64,000 nt of DNA from Orychophragmus violaceus (taxonomy: Eukaryota; Streptophyta; Magnoliopsida; Brassicales; Brassicaceae), in assembly GCA_030180135.1 (NCBI GenBank), contig CM058230.1, positions 17,919,082-17,983,081 on the forward strand. The letters run 5' to 3'. Below are positions 32,873-45,426 of this stretch, piece after piece. A model generated the notes under the pieces. The model searched no databases. It was not told the origin of the DNA and saw only the letters and a list, made by a program, of their open reading frames with translations. The position numbers and the translations under genes are program-made. Position 1 is the stretch's first letter; each line of letters begins with the position of its first letter.

Positions 32873-34560
32873 TTATAGATGCAAGCATTTCTTCGCTTCT
32901 AAACTATCCTTCTTATACGACTTCTCAAAACACAGTTTTGTGAAACTCATCTTCTTCCTAGGATCAAATAAAATGGCAATGATCAATATCATATTCACGT
33001 TTTTGATATCATCCCAGTACTTTAGAAACTTTTGCAGCATATCCTCTATTTTCAACTTCCAATTTGCATCTAAGCTACTCGCCAATGTGGTGAGATTCCT
33101 CTGAATTGTCACTATCTCACCATAGCATTTGTATGAGTTAACTTTAAATGAATCAGAAACAACCAAGGTACTGTTGTAAAACATGACCAAAAATATTACC
33201 AACTTCTACACTGCATTCCAGTCACTGGTACCACGAGGTCCGCATCTCTCGGTCTCATTTTCTACTTCAAAAAAGTAGTCATTATATAATATATCATTTG
33301 CTTCCATCCTATCAAAAGCCACCCTAAACTATAAAACTCTAGACAACATGAGAAAGGTCGAGTTCCACCTAGTCTTTACATCCAGAGGCAAGCTACCACG
33401 AGCCATCTTCCTAGTAATAACTGTTAGATCAAATGCTTTCAACATGTTAGTAGATGATCTAACATACTTAACGGCATGCGTATGGCCAACACATTTTCAC
33501 ATAATTCAGTCAAACCATCTCTTGCTATCAAATTGATTATATGCGTAGAACATCTTAAATGCAAAAAATTCCCATCTAATACTATAACATCAGGAGAAAG
33601 CAAATTGAATTCATCATGAAATATCTTAATAGCATAAGTGTTAGCATTTGCATTGTCTACTGTGATGCATAACACTTTCTCAATTCCCCACTTAGCTAAA
33701 CACTCTAAAAGGACAATTGATATGGTCTAACCTTAATGACATGTAACATACTTGAAGCTAATGATTAGCTTCTTCAGCTCCCAAGTTTCGTCCACAAAAT
33801 GTGCAATTATTACCATATAACTTAAACCTATCAAGAATGAAAGTTAGAATTGTATGATCACATGTAAGTTATTACACGTTATAAAGAAACTACTAATATT
33901 ATAATTTACCTGTAACTTGGGAAACCGAAATATCTATCGTAAGGGAAGCTCTCTGCTTGTTAATGTAGAGCCACTTCTTCAGCATTTCTTTCTTCTTGAC
34001 ATACATCTCGACTATGTCTCTAGTCGCAGTCCTTCTTGAATGAGGTTTGTAAAGATTAACATTGAATGACAAGAACAAGAGTAAATCAGAAACAAATCAT
34101 AACAAAGTAGACTAGCTTACCTTATTGAAAAGTGTTTTCAGGCCATACTTTCAATGAAAAAAAGACGCAACTCAGTTAACACCAACAACTCATTAGAAGC
34201 TTCTCTGAAAGTAGGCTCTGACACTTTGGAATTCTTGAAATTTCATGTTGAACTAACAACATGTTTAGTCTTGTCTTGCCCAACTAATCATGATTTGTAC
34301 TCCTTGTAGATTAGCAGATGCTTCTGGAGGTTTGAAGTTTCTGATTTTGAAGCACATGAAAATGTCTTATGGCAGTAGTGGCAGATGCACCTATCACGGC
34401 TCTCCTTTGTTCTAGCGTAGTGCGTCCACGCATCAGACCTTGTAGTAGGTGATTTCATCACTTTGTTTAGCTACTTACTAGCTCCACTTGGTGCATCTGC
34501 TTCCTTTCTTTTTCTTTTCCTATCAACTGTTTGTTGGTCTTCTTCACTTTGGCTGGTCAT
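32873..34560 (-). pseudogene. hAT-superfamily transposase remnant
   Basis: ATG at 34560 (MTSQSEEDQQTVDRKRKRK) with an early TAG. A BED zinc finger follows (DAWTHYARTKESRDRCICHY, then CHKTF...LQKHL). Further along are TVDNANANTYAIKIFHDEF, LRCSTHIINLIARDGLTELC, DVKTRWNSTFLML and FYNSTLVVSDSFKVNSYKCY through ILIIAILFDPRKKM. These are the standard hAT blocks in order. Several stops and frame changes separate them, introns may account for some gaps, and the C-terminal dimerisation domain is missing. Confidence 0.85.
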
Positions 34561-35139
34561 TTTTGCATCTTTGTCAGCTTCATTGTTTGTGGGTTTTAAA
34601 TGATGAAGAATACATCTGCAAAAAACAAAGCAAATATGTGAGACATCTATAATAGTTTACAAGTCAACATATTGTCTCCTAACACAATGAGAACCGTAGC
34701 ATCAACAAACAATAAAACAATAACATAAATCTCGACAAACACTACACCTAGTCAATATATCAGAGTTAGTTAATTTCTCATTTTATAAAAATGATTCAAA
34801 GAATGATCCATACATAAAAATGATCTTTTTTAAAGTTAGTTTGTGTTTTGAAACCATAAAAAATGATCCATTCATCTAGACACAATCCATTCAGCCTGAC
34901 CAACACAGTCAATACAACTCGACCAACACACTCTATATATCTCGACACAATATACAACTCGACCAACACTATGCATACAACTCAGTCTATTCTAACCCAA
35001 AACCAAACATTGACGAACTTAAAATCAAAATTGTACATAATCGATCCAACACAGGTCATAAAACTTGACCAAACAATCCATACAATAAACCTCTATACTC
35101 AGCCGGTTCAAAAGGTAGAAGAAAATGATAGAAAGAAGA

Positions 35140-35551
35140 ATGATCATTACCTGCGATTGATTCTTGAATTCTCCGGCGAAAGAGAGGTTGAGTTTCGACA
35201 GTTTTCGGGTTTATATTTGACAAAACTGGACCACGGTTATATACTAAACAGTGTAGGTATCTATGGTGAAGAATATGGGAAGTGGATTTGTGCGATTTCG
35301 GTAGTTGAGATATTGGACTTTTGATCGTGAATATACGCCGACTAATATGGAAATGAGAAAGATTTGGGGATCATGGCAACAAAAGCGGATCATCCATATA
35401 CCCTAATGGGTGTTCGGGTTTCACCCGACCCGAGCCAATATCCACCATACTTTACAAATATATTCATTCGGGTATATGCTGAAATCTGAATCTGACCCGG
35501 TTTTCCGATCCGGGTTTGATTCGGGTTTTCTTGTTCGGATTATATGCCCTG
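35140..35551 (-). mobile_element. hAT element 5' end
   Basis: The terminus on the minus strand is CAGGGCATATAATCCGAAC at 35551, followed inward by repeated CCGAACCCG-like subterminal motifs (35410-35540). A possible untranslated leader with a GT donor lies near 35150. The 8 bp outside are gcctactt; the far end of the element was not located. Confidence 0.55.
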
Positions 35552-35790
35552 GCCTACTTTGTACTGCATCTATCTACCCTAAAAATATTAAAAGTGGCGG
35601 TATCTAGGCCATGCAAAACTGCATGTATTATCTTTATATATACTGTTGTTTTAAGGAGATTGACATGAAAGCTAAAATCGAAACTAACTTGAGGTTGGAT
35701 TGCTTGTACCCCTAAATCCTTCCCTTCGTTCCTACAATGCACAAGTGTTGCTCGTGAGCCTGATTTATTCTTGTTTAGGTGAGAATGACA
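35552..35790 (-). pseudogene. S-protein homolog (SPH) fragment, cut by a hAT insertion
   Basis: One open minus frame reads GSRATLVHCRNEGKDLGVQA, then SFDFSFHVNLLKTTVY and TATFNIFRVDRCST. It stops where the hAT end at 35551 begins. This is the central SPH domain. The signal peptide and the C-terminal cysteine/GPC block are not found. It is a different gene from the SPH pair at 5.4/14.6 kb. Confidence 0.75.
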
Positions 35791-35825
35791 TATAAGGAAT
35801 TATTATCTTGTGGGATAAAGGATAT

Positions 35826-37558
35826 TAAGGAGGTGTTATTGGTTAGATAATTTGAAGTCAATTCTATTAGATTTAAAATAAATCAGATTTTACAAATTTT
35901 GATTCATTTTAAAATGATTTTAAAATCTGTGTCAATGCATTTAAGGAAATCAAACGTAATATCATTTCAGTTTTGCATTAGATTTACAACGTAGTATCAT
36001 TCAGTTTCGCATTAGATTTAAAGTCAATAACAAATAGTTAACTATTCAATAACTAATCCATTCATAATAATATTTTTTTAAAAACCAAAAACACAAAAGA
36101 AACTTAACAAAACATGAAAATTTGAAAACAGAAAAACCAACCCGTCGTACCTAAAAACCAACCTAAAAACACATAAACCTATATTCATTCCATATTGGTT
36201 TGAATCCAACCTAACCTTTCTTCCACGTACATACTAACGAAAACGTCTTGTATACCCAAATGATAAATTTTGGTAAGTGCTTTAAAACGAATACGTTGTT
36301 CCAAATCCGAAATTTCCTTGATAGCATCCCAAACATTAATCTTCTTCTTCTCAGCTTCTTTTTGTAGTCTTTCTTCTTTTTGCTGTATTATATTCAAGAT
36401 TTGATTGTTAATCGCTACGATTGGATTTTCCTTTTTTTGTGTAGTACCTTTCTCAGTTCTGGCTCTTTTTTTTTATCTCTTAAAAGTGTCAATCGTGTGA
36501 CAATATTTCGAACTTTGGCCAACTGTCATCAAAAACGTAGCAACCATCTCTTCGACACACATATATCGTGTGTTTTCCAATCCTGTCTTTGTTCTGATAA
36601 GATAGCATAAATTTGCAAATACATCAGGATACATACGGTATAACTGTCGAAAATGATTAGGATCCTCTTTCAAAGCTTTTTGTATGTAATCGTGTCCCTC
36701 TCTTGTAATTTGTCGCCTAACCGGATGTGGAATCTGATTAGCATAAGATCCCACAAGCATTAAAAGCATAAGATCTACATCTGAATCATCTTCCTCGTTA
36801 AAATTTTGTTCCATTATTCAAAAACCTACAATAACAATAGTGATAAGATCACCATTAATACAAACTGTTCATGAAACTATCATCATATATAGTAATTAGA
36901 TAAGCATTATGATTTGACTAAAATATTGGAAAGAGAAAGTGACGTGATTGTGAAACCAAAAAAAAAGTACAGTAGAAATAATGGATGGAACGATATATTA
37001 TTACCTCCGTCTGAAAAGTTCTCGTCGAAGATATTGCAGAGGAACAAAGTTCTAGGCCGAACAGTGAAACATGGGAAGGAAATATTATAGCCTGCAGCAC
37101 CAATCCTCTTTCTCTACGTGCTTAATGTTGATCAGTTTTCTTTCTCTTTTTTTTTTTTGCTCAAAAAATAGCTCAGCGTGGATTTTATAAAATCTGGTGG
37201 TAGAAGATTAGATTTGTGATTATCATAATTTACACAGAAAGTTAAATATAAATTCAGTAGAACTATTTCAAATCAAGAGAATTTAAAGAATCCATTAAAT
37301 ATGAATAACAGAAGACTTTAAATATTGTATTCAAATCTTTAATTGAATAACAATGAATTTCAAATTTCATTAATGAAGAGATTGTAAATACTAAAACCAA
37401 TAACACTTGATTTCAAAATATTTTAATGCATATATTTGAAATACAATATTCAATAACACTAGATTTTAATAAATGATTTCAAATCAATCATTAAATAACA
37501 CTTGATTATAAAACCTTAAGAGTTAACTTTAAATCCACTATTGAATAACACCACCTAA
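35826..37558 (-). mobile_element. Second PIF/Harbinger-type element, internally deleted (1,727 bp)
   Basis: The element proper is 35829-37555 with terminal inverted repeats GGAGGTGTTATTGGTTAGAT and GGTGGTGTTATTCAATAG, flanked by TAA at 35826-35828 and 37556-37558. Subterminal attaaatttaaagt-type repeats occur near both ends. It holds only gene fragments on the minus strand. Confidence 0.85.
36185..36814 (-). pseudogene. Harbinger gene fragments: HARBI1-like N-terminus and Myb-like C-terminus
   Basis: 36814-36473 encodes MEQNFNEEDDSDVDLMLLML, then HFRQLYRMYPDVFANLCYLI and YMCVEEMVATFLMTVGQSS, the N-terminal helical region of HARBI1-type nucleases. It ends at a stop soon after HTIDTFKR, where the DDE nuclease domain should follow. 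36397-36185 encodes KEAEKKKINVWDAIKEISDL and VEERLGWI, the C-terminal part of the companion Myb-like protein. An internal deletion has brought the two partial genes together. Confidence 0.7.
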
Positions 37559-39178
37559 ATTGTATCTGAAATTCCAAATAGTAGTATTGATACCCAATAA
37601 GAAAACATGAAATAAAAGAAAACAAAGATGTTGACAAAAAAAAAACAAATGAAAAGAGGAGTAATGCTTCCTATACTACAAGAAAAATGATATATTACAT
37701 CAATTAAATAGTATCACAAAATTAAATGATACTATTTTGAATTACTTTTTAACAAACGATACAAGATTTGTGATTTAACATCACTTATGATAAGTGATGT
37801 TATAAAGAAAAATTTTTACATCAGTTTAATAAAAGTGATACAAAATTTTATTAGTTTACATCACTTTAGCAAAACTGAAGCAAAAGTATAATTTCAAATC
37901 AATTACATAATCAATGTATTTACTAATATTTGTTAACATAACTTAAAAATGATACAAATTATACTTTTGTATAAGCATAATATGTTATAATTAATGTTTG
38001 GTTAAAAGGAATAGTATATTTATTTTAAGAAAACAAAGAATAATAAATAATATAATATAATAAACCATATATGTTGTATAAATATTTTGAAAAAAATATT
38101 ACGTAAAACATATTATTAAAATGAATATCTCTAGGCTGGAAAAGAATTTGTGTTAACTACATTTTAAAATTTGTTGACTAAAATAATATTTATTAAATTA
38201 TATCTAATATATGTAATATAAAAATATCAGTTACAAATATTATTACCCTAAAATATATTTTTTGAACCAGAATTACCCAAAAGTATTAATCTGATTTGTT
38301 AAAGCATGACGAGCAAAGGAAAAATAAATAGAATTGTAGCTATGTTATAAGAAAAAGTTGTAAATGAAGTCTGTCCCACATCGTGTAAAACAAGAGGGAA
38401 GACACAACCTTTTCTCTATATATATAAGAATATCACGTAATTCATTAAAGTCGGACGATTAGTTACTGGCAATCAATAGATTAACTTGCCAAAAATAAAT
38501 ATTTTGGTATATATTTATTCTATAAAACAATAAGATTCATTTAGACCCAAAAGATGACGTTAGAAAAAAGAAAAAGAAAAAAGGTTAATCTAAATATTTG
38601 ATTTTCGTTCATTTTTATTATTTAACATCATTTAATTTTTTAAAAATCTTTATTTAATTAAATCAATTACTCACATCCCTTATATGAACTGATGCAAATA
38701 TTAAGTATCATTTTTTTACAATTGTTACATATTTACATCAGTTATAACAATCGATGAAAATATTTGTATCAATTGTTTAAAATAATATAAGTATTTGCAT
38801 CACCACTTTCAGAGTCGTTTATATAAGTGATGTAAATTACTTTTGCATCAATTATAACCGATGCAAGAATATAAAATAAATGATGTTATAGACCTTGTTT
38901 TATATAAAAGTATCAAATGAAAAAAGATTTTTGTCTTTACAAACTTTAAACCTCATTCATTCAAATTTGTAAGATTCTAAAATATCAAATTGATTTATTT
39001 TCGAATTTTAATAGAAGAATTTTAAGTTTTAGATTAAAAAAATTGAACTTGAAAAATATATAGGTTATGATGGAACTTTTTTAATCCTCTCTATTAAATT
39101 TAACATATTTGGATTTTGGAAACAGACCAATACATACTGGAAAGCTTTCAATATATATAGATATGATGCATTAATCAA
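37559..39178. other. AT-rich region, possible CACTA-like non-autonomous element
   Basis: At 37677 tactacaagaaaaatgat resembles a CACTA terminus. Many ttacatcA/TGATGTaa and GATGCAA words follow to about 38900, in both orientations, like a subterminal array. No matching second terminus was found, so the call is tentative. Confidence 0.35.
38373..38426 (+). promoter_or_regulatory. USE plus TATA arrangement, snRNA-type promoter without a recognised RNA
   Basis: GTCCCACATCG (38373-38383) matches the plant Upstream Sequence Element RTCCCACATCG. A TATATATATA box starts at about 38417, 33 bp further on, the spacing of Pol II snRNA genes. The sequence downstream does not resemble U1, U2, U3, U4 or U5. 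The motif also occurs in plant repeats, so this may be fortuitous. Confidence 0.4.
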
Positions 39179-39483
39179 ATCTTCAACTATAATTTTTTTT
39201 TAACGCTGATATAGATTATGAGAACTATTTTTTTTTTTTGTCAACAGATTATGAGAACTAGTACAAGGACAATTTTACAGATAATACTAACTCCGTTCTA
39301 CGAGAATCCATCAACGGTCACGATCAACGGCTCCACATGCTCCTGAAAACTTCCTTATAAACTTGCCTATATTAATCTCGTAAATCTGCGCCTTTGAGGA
39401 TTCGAACCCAGTACCTACCGATGTAAAGCTTTAACTACTTGACCACTAGACCATGGTTGCTTCACATCTTCGACTATAATTTT
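39179..39483 (-). mobile_element. tRNA-derived SINE with target duplications
   Basis: The element proper is 39197-39465. On the minus strand the head has an A box (TGGTCTAGTGGTCAAG) and B box (GGTTCGAATCC). A body and a tail TGTTGACAAAAAAAAA follow. It is flanked by ATCTTC(A/G)ACTATAATTTT at 39179-39196 and 39466-39483 (18 bp, one mismatch). A short gattatgagaacta duplication lies in the tail. Confidence 0.85.
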
Positions 39484-39659
39484 GTAAAGTAAAAAGAAAT
39501 CAAATGAGTTATGATTGTGCCTTTTAAAAACCTACAATTACTGATATGGTATACTAAAATAACCAATATTCAAAACCAAAATTAATTTTACTCCAAAAAA
39601 TGCAAGTATACATTCATATCTTTTTTTTTTTGAACTGAGTATACTTTCATATCTACAAC

Positions 39660-39803
<144 letters not shown>

Positions 39804-40391
39804 GAGGCATGTGGGTCCGCGTGACATGAGAGCACATAGGTAAGAAGAGGATTGAAAAGTAGGAAAAAACGGTTTGGAGGGAAGAAACAAATGCAATATG
39901 TGTGTGCGATTTGGTGAGCATGTTTCATGTTCGGCCTTTCTGTTGCACAATCTCTGCCTCAATCTTTGGCCCAATACAACTCAATTGCGCATCTTTTCTT
40001 TTCTTTTTTTTTTAACATAAGGGTTAAAACGCATCTTTTCTTCTATTTCTCCAATCCTTTAAACCTACACACTTTTAATTTCTCTTCTCTCTCTCGTTGT
40101 TTTTCTCATCACATCTTCAGCATATTTTACGTCACTTCATCCAATTTCTTTATACATTTTTCTTGAATCAGTATCCTTAGTTGAGAAATATATCAAAGAG
40201 TTTAAATTTCATCAAAATGTGACACTAGACAGCGAACAACAACAATCTACAGTTAGCTAATTAGCGCAAACACAAGGAAGTAAAGGGACTTGGATCTTGG
40301 TTTGTTTGCTTTAGTAAAGATAACTTCTTGCTTTTCTGTAACCAAATTAATCACTGTCATTAACTCATTATAACACCAATTTGTTCAAGTT

Positions 40392-41803
40392 TCATGCCGT
40401 TCCCAAGCCAAGAAAATCGAAAAAATGTGGTTGCAGCTTAGCCTTCTCCACCACCTCCTCCTCTTCCACTTCCGTTCCGATCCAGTTCATTGGCTCATTT
40501 GCCACTCCTTTCTCTTGGCTCTTAGAGTCAATGTAAGGAAAATTATATAACGCTTCTGACGTGGCACCAACATTATCCCCGACCATCATTTGGTTGCCAA
40601 ACATACTCACAACCATCGGAGTCTCATTGCTCTCATAACCTGAACATTACAGAACCACACAAAAACAAACACACAAAAATATCAAAATATGCAAAAGGAG
40701 AAAGTTAATGGAACAAACTAATGGGAGAAAAGAAGAGCAATCGATCACCTTGAAAGCAATGAAAAGGCAACACAAGCTGGTTATGGTCAGTCGTGATAGA
40801 CGCATTATTGACCAGATGATGAGTCAAATTAAACTCGTGGAAAGGCTGAGTAAAGTAATGATCAGTGGAGATAAGAGAGTGGTAATTAGGGTTAGGGTTA
40901 GGATGATTAGGAAGAAGATGAGATTTAAGTGGATTATTAATCATAAGCTTCCTCCTACGGTAAGCAGAGGAGTGTTCTCTATACTTTCGAGCCATGATAA
41001 CATGCCAATGGTTCTTGACAGAGTTATCAGTCCTACCAGGAAATAGTCTTGCAATCATTGCCCATTTGTTACCATAAAGCCTATGAGCTTGCATTAGCCT
41101 CTCTTCTTCTTCCTCCGTGAAAGCTCTTCTGTTTATCCTCGGGTCCAATTGATTAAACCACCGAAGTCTACAGCTCTTCCCTTTGTAACCAACAATCAAA
41201 ATCGGGTTGATTAAGCCCACATCTTTGACTTCCTTTTTATGAGCCAAATTGGACCAAGAACACTCATAAATATATAGTATATTTAAACATTTGATTTTGT
41301 TAACAGATCTTACATAAATCTAACATCTTTGACTGACTCAGATGGATAAAACCAACATTGTTTTTGATGAAATTTTGTAAAACCCATTATAAAAGATTTG
41401 ATTAAATAAAATTACCGGATCTTCCTTGAAGCTTTTCAGCTATGAGGTTCCAGTTTTGTGGACCGTAAATGGAGACAAGCTCTTTGAGTTTAACATCTTC
41501 AGCTGGTCTCCAATGTCCTCTCCCCAACATCGACGGTTTTGAAGACGACGAAGACCAAGACTGTCCACTATCTGTCGTCGTCTCCTTCTTACCGCTCTCG
41601 CTGTTACTATAATTAGGGTTATGGTTATTACTCTCTTCTTCCTTTTCTCCAAGAGGATTCTTCAATATATGAAATTCATGACTTGAGTTGCAGTTACGAT
41701 GATGTTGAATGTTAACGTCGTTGAAAGGGAAGTCCCAAGAAGAAGCTTCTCTCCTCGCGGCGGTGACCTCATCCATCCACCGTTGATTTTCCGACATAAA
41801 CAT
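40392..41803 (-). CDS. MYB105: R2R3-MYB transcription factor, MYB105/LOF2-like
   Basis: Exons on the minus strand are 41803-41416, 41180-40749 and 40639-40392 (388+432+248 nt, 355 residues), with GT/AG at both introns and the frame kept. The start is MFMSENQRWMDEV. R2 begins at about residue 95 (RGHWRPAEDVKLKELVSIYG, NWNLIAEKLQGRSG, then KSCRLRWFNQLDPRI); the first intron splits it at the usual place. R3 is NRRAFTEEEEERLMQAHRLY, NKWAMIARLFPGRTDNSVKN, HWHVIMARKYRE. The C-terminus is PHFFDFLGLGTA. This is the boundary-gene subgroup including LOF1/MYB117 and LOF2/MYB105, nuclear regulators of lateral-organ separation. The CDF5 neighbour favours MYB105. No lesion seen. Confidence 0.9.
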
Positions 41804-41955
41804 TAGTTTTTGTTTGGGAGAGAGGAAAAGAAAGAAGAGAAGTGTATATATAATTGAGATTTGAGGGAGATGTCACGTCAGATTTAGACAATAGAGTAGG
41901 AGAAAGACTATGCGGTGCATTTGCGTATTATATATACACGTACGTAAAATGTGTC

Positions 41956-41960
<5 letters not shown>

Positions 41961-41987
<27 letters not shown>
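41961..41987. repeat. (TA)n microsatellite upstream of MYB105
   Basis: About 13 TA units, roughly 160 bp upstream of the start codon. Confidence 0.95.
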
Positions 41988-41993
<6 letters not shown>

Positions 41994-42477
41994 TACAAGA
42001 TATATAATATAATATCTTTTGTACATAATATGGTGAGTGTTACGTATGGCTTTAGGTATGTGCGTGTATGTACATGTCGCGACCGTGTTTTCTGACGACT
42101 GTTAAAAAGGGTTATGGACCGTTGTCACGGACTGATTCAAACGCCATAGTCATTTGCCTTTATACATTATTATTATATGGGATACCACTTTAATAAGTCA
42201 GTACATATGTAATATCGATATTCGATGCTGTGGAATGTGGACTGTTATAAAAATTTGTTCAGGTGTACCTACATTTATAGAAGGTCTAAAGTTTTTCAAA
42301 AGTAAATCAATACTAAATTTCGCATAACTGGTTTTGTAAACAATTAAATATACTCAAACATAGAATTATCTAGCTATTTATATTTAGCATTTATAGACGT
42401 TTTCAGTATTAATAAAAAACCGGATATTACAAAATTACAGATTTACTTGATTGTGTATACGTTGTTATGGATTTTTT

Positions 42478-42740
42478 TAGGCATGAGCATTTTAACCGGA
42501 ATCGATCCGAAATAAACCAATCTGAAACCGATATGGTTATATAGTATTTATCTGATGGGTAATTTATTTTGGAACTGTGGGTATCCGGTTTTTTGTCAAT
42601 TTTTAACTATTTTTGTCAATTTTTTTATAAAATATTCGATGGGTACTAAATCTCTAGAACCAAAATATCCAGAACTGAACGGTTCCTATCCAAAACCGAA
42701 CCGAATATCTGAATGTCCAGACCTAGGTTCTTTCATAAAT
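42478..42740. mobile_element. hAT-like subterminal fragment
   Basis: Repeated ccgaa/accaaa words (gcattttaaccggaatcgat, ccaaaaccgaaccgaatat) resemble the ends of plant hAT elements such as the one at 35.4 kb. No terminal repeat or target duplication was found. Confidence 0.35.
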
Positions 42741-43555
42741 GACAATGTATAACGGTCAAGCTAATTTCTGAAACAACTGATCTATTTTAATAGCTACCTT
42801 ACAGAAAAAAGAGAACACCAAGATTTAGAAAGAATATACACTCCCAATTATCTCAACCCTGAATAGTAAATATCTCACATATATTATTGATCTAAGAGAT
42901 CACTAAATATAGATTAATGTGAAATGGACCGAGATTTTCGTCTAATTAGAAAAAGTTGATTTGAGGAGATGATATGACTCTTAAGAACATATTGTGTATG
43001 TTGATGAAAACGTCGGGATCATGTATTTATACGAGCAAAACTATGAAAAGATTGAAATATTTTGATTTTCGAACTAAGTCTGATGGAAAGTTAGTTCGGT
43101 TTTCTAAACAAGTTTTGAAGTACAAGTCGAAATAGTAAAAAACGTTACTAGCAGTTAGAGTGTAATGAATTTTGGATCTCCTTCATAAATGATCAAGGAG
43201 TGTTTAGAAAGGGAGTTGTGGTGTCATGTCTTTACCACCTTGGGTCGACGTGTCAATTTATGCATCTTTTTGAGGCATGATGTCTCGAGCTCTATCCCCA
43301 AATTGTTCTACGGCGCTCAGTTAGGTGATCGTCGTACGATGCCGAAATATTGTTTAGGTAGGGAACTGTTCAATGTATTGTCTTGCTACATGTCGTTCGT
43401 TCCTCTACCTTGACACTGCAGATCGACGTTGCAATGATGACAACTCAGTGGGTCCATGTTGACTGGATTTAGGTGACTTTATATGTTAAGATAAGCCTAA
43501 CTAATTAGAAATACTAAACACACCTATAACACATATGTGACCGTATGGACAAGGG
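42741..43555. other. Region without a recognised feature
   Basis: Short frames near 43189-43413 show no known motif. Nothing else supported. Confidence 0.5.
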
Positions 43556-43558
43556 TGG

Positions 43559-45426
43559 ATGTATATGGTTAGTGGGGGGGTGTATATGATCAGAGAAAAC
43601 AAACTCACTCGAGTGGGACGAGCGACAAACCCCCAGGCTCAACATGTCAATGACCTCATCACAACTCTGATAGGCAGATGGAACCTGCAAGGGAGAGCAA
43701 TCGGCTCAGATCTAGGGAACACCTGTTTCCAAATACGCTTTCAAGATGAAAGGGACCTTACCCGGGTACTGGAGAACAGACCATACCAATACGCTTTTTA
43801 GATGGTTATCTTAAAGAGATGGGAACCATTCATTTCCGCCTCATTCCCATCATTGATCCCCTTTTGGATCCAGATCCAAGGCCTACTGCTCCACCACTGG
43901 CATGAGAAAGTTATCAAAAACATTGGAGGCGTGCTGGGAAATGTAGAAAAGTGGGAAATCACACGAACGACGGCAAGGGTGAGAGTAGCCATCAACGGGC
44001 TGAATCCCATCATAAAGGAATCGATTCTTGACTTTTCAAATGGTCAAGAAACAACTCTGCATCTCAAATACAAAAGGCTGGAAAAACATTGTAGTTGATG
44101 CAATCGTCTGACTCACGAAAGGAAAGCATGTCCAGAACTAGCGACAAAAGACACACAAAGCATCATGAGAAGATCATCCTCAAAAGACAGAGAGGATGAT
44201 CACAGACAAAATCATGACCAGCTACGCAGGCATGAGAACCGCAGAGACATGAGAGATTTTCACCAAAGGCAAGACAGGCATAGGAAACCTTTGGGGACAG
44301 AGTTACACACAGACCTCACCAAGAACAATCCAGAAGGATACACTCTCCAAGTAGGATGAACATCAGAGAAAGAGAGCGTGATTCCTACAAGACACAAAAG
44401 GCTCCTTATACACAACATCAAAACATGAGCTATCATCACCACCAAGAGCCAGAGGAACACGAAACAAATCATCAGAGCATGACTCATAGAAACAATGAAA
44501 TGTTCTTCAGAACACCAATAGATCAGCGTTGGGTTCAAAAACGAAACTTGAGAGGTGAGGATCAAAATGAGGCAATAAGTAAAGAGACCTTCTCAGTTCC
44601 AATTGAGAGAAGCTTGGCACTCACCGACTTTCCAATATAAGTTTCTCCGGTGAATGGCGTAGAAGAGGAGGAAATGCGGGAAGCGACCTTCCGATACACA
44701 AACCATCCGGACCCACAAGAAGCCTCGGCCAGAAAATTACGAGCTATCCAGGGGTAAGTAAGAGAATTTCACCTCCAACAATACCCATATGAATCAGCGA
44801 ATCATCAACAGAACCAAATAAGAGCAGGGATCTAGGCAGAGATTGAGGAAACAACATTACAGTATCTGAGTTGCTCGTACCCCAGAGAGAGAGAAGCTCG
44901 CCAACAAAGGGTTTTGGAAAGCGAAATCAATGGAATGGTGGAGGAAAGCATAGCTCTAATGATGAATCCAAATCACTCAATACTCAATGCCAACAATCCC
45001 CACAACCCAGTACTGATCCTAGACGAGTCAACTACTGGGATACCTGCACAAGACACTCAACTGGAAACAGAAACCTTGTTACTGGGTCAGGCCCATCACA
45101 CATCAAGGCAGCGAGAACGCCCACTTCATCAGAAGACCCAAAAGAACTTCATGGGGGCTAGTTCAAAGATAAGCAACAAACTGCTGTTCCATAATTCACC
45201 AAGAAGGAAGACACCCAGAAATTCCTTCAAGAGAAAGCTTCCAACAAATGGAACGAACCAGCACAAGAGCCCGGTCTCACGGTTGATGCAAAACCCGACA
45301 CAAAATGCTCCTACTAGGACGATACCAGACTTGGATCATCAACCTGCACAGACACAAGAGAATCCTTCAAGAACATCGAGAGGACACCGGCATGATTTTC
45401 GGGCATCAACCAGCTCGGTTCCTTAG
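43559..45426 (+). pseudogene. LINE ORF1 (DUF4283 and zinc knuckle)
   Basis: From about 43590 the DUF4283 domain reads DLITTLIGRWNLQGRAIGSD and FQIRFQDERDLTRVLENRPY. It is broken by a TAG at the start of MVILKRWEPFISASFPS, where the family has Trp. IPFWIQIQGLLLHHW and LKYKRLEKHC follow, then a TGA inside the knuckle before CNRLTHERKACPE. The rest is a charged, low-complexity tail (RRSSSKDREDDHRQNHDQ) with further breaks to 45426. ORF1 proteins bind LINE RNA. Confidence 0.8.

Noticed and set aside
34863..35324. 153-codon plus-strand ORF
   Set aside because: Thr/Asn/Ile-rich without domain, running antisense to the hAT leader; no homology recognised.
39420..39465. tRNA gene, from the A and B box matches
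   Set aside because: No tRNA cloverleaf continues, and the poly(A) tail with target duplications shows it is a SINE.
43189..43413. 74-codon plus ORF ahead of the LINE
   Set aside because: No recognisable motif and no supporting context.
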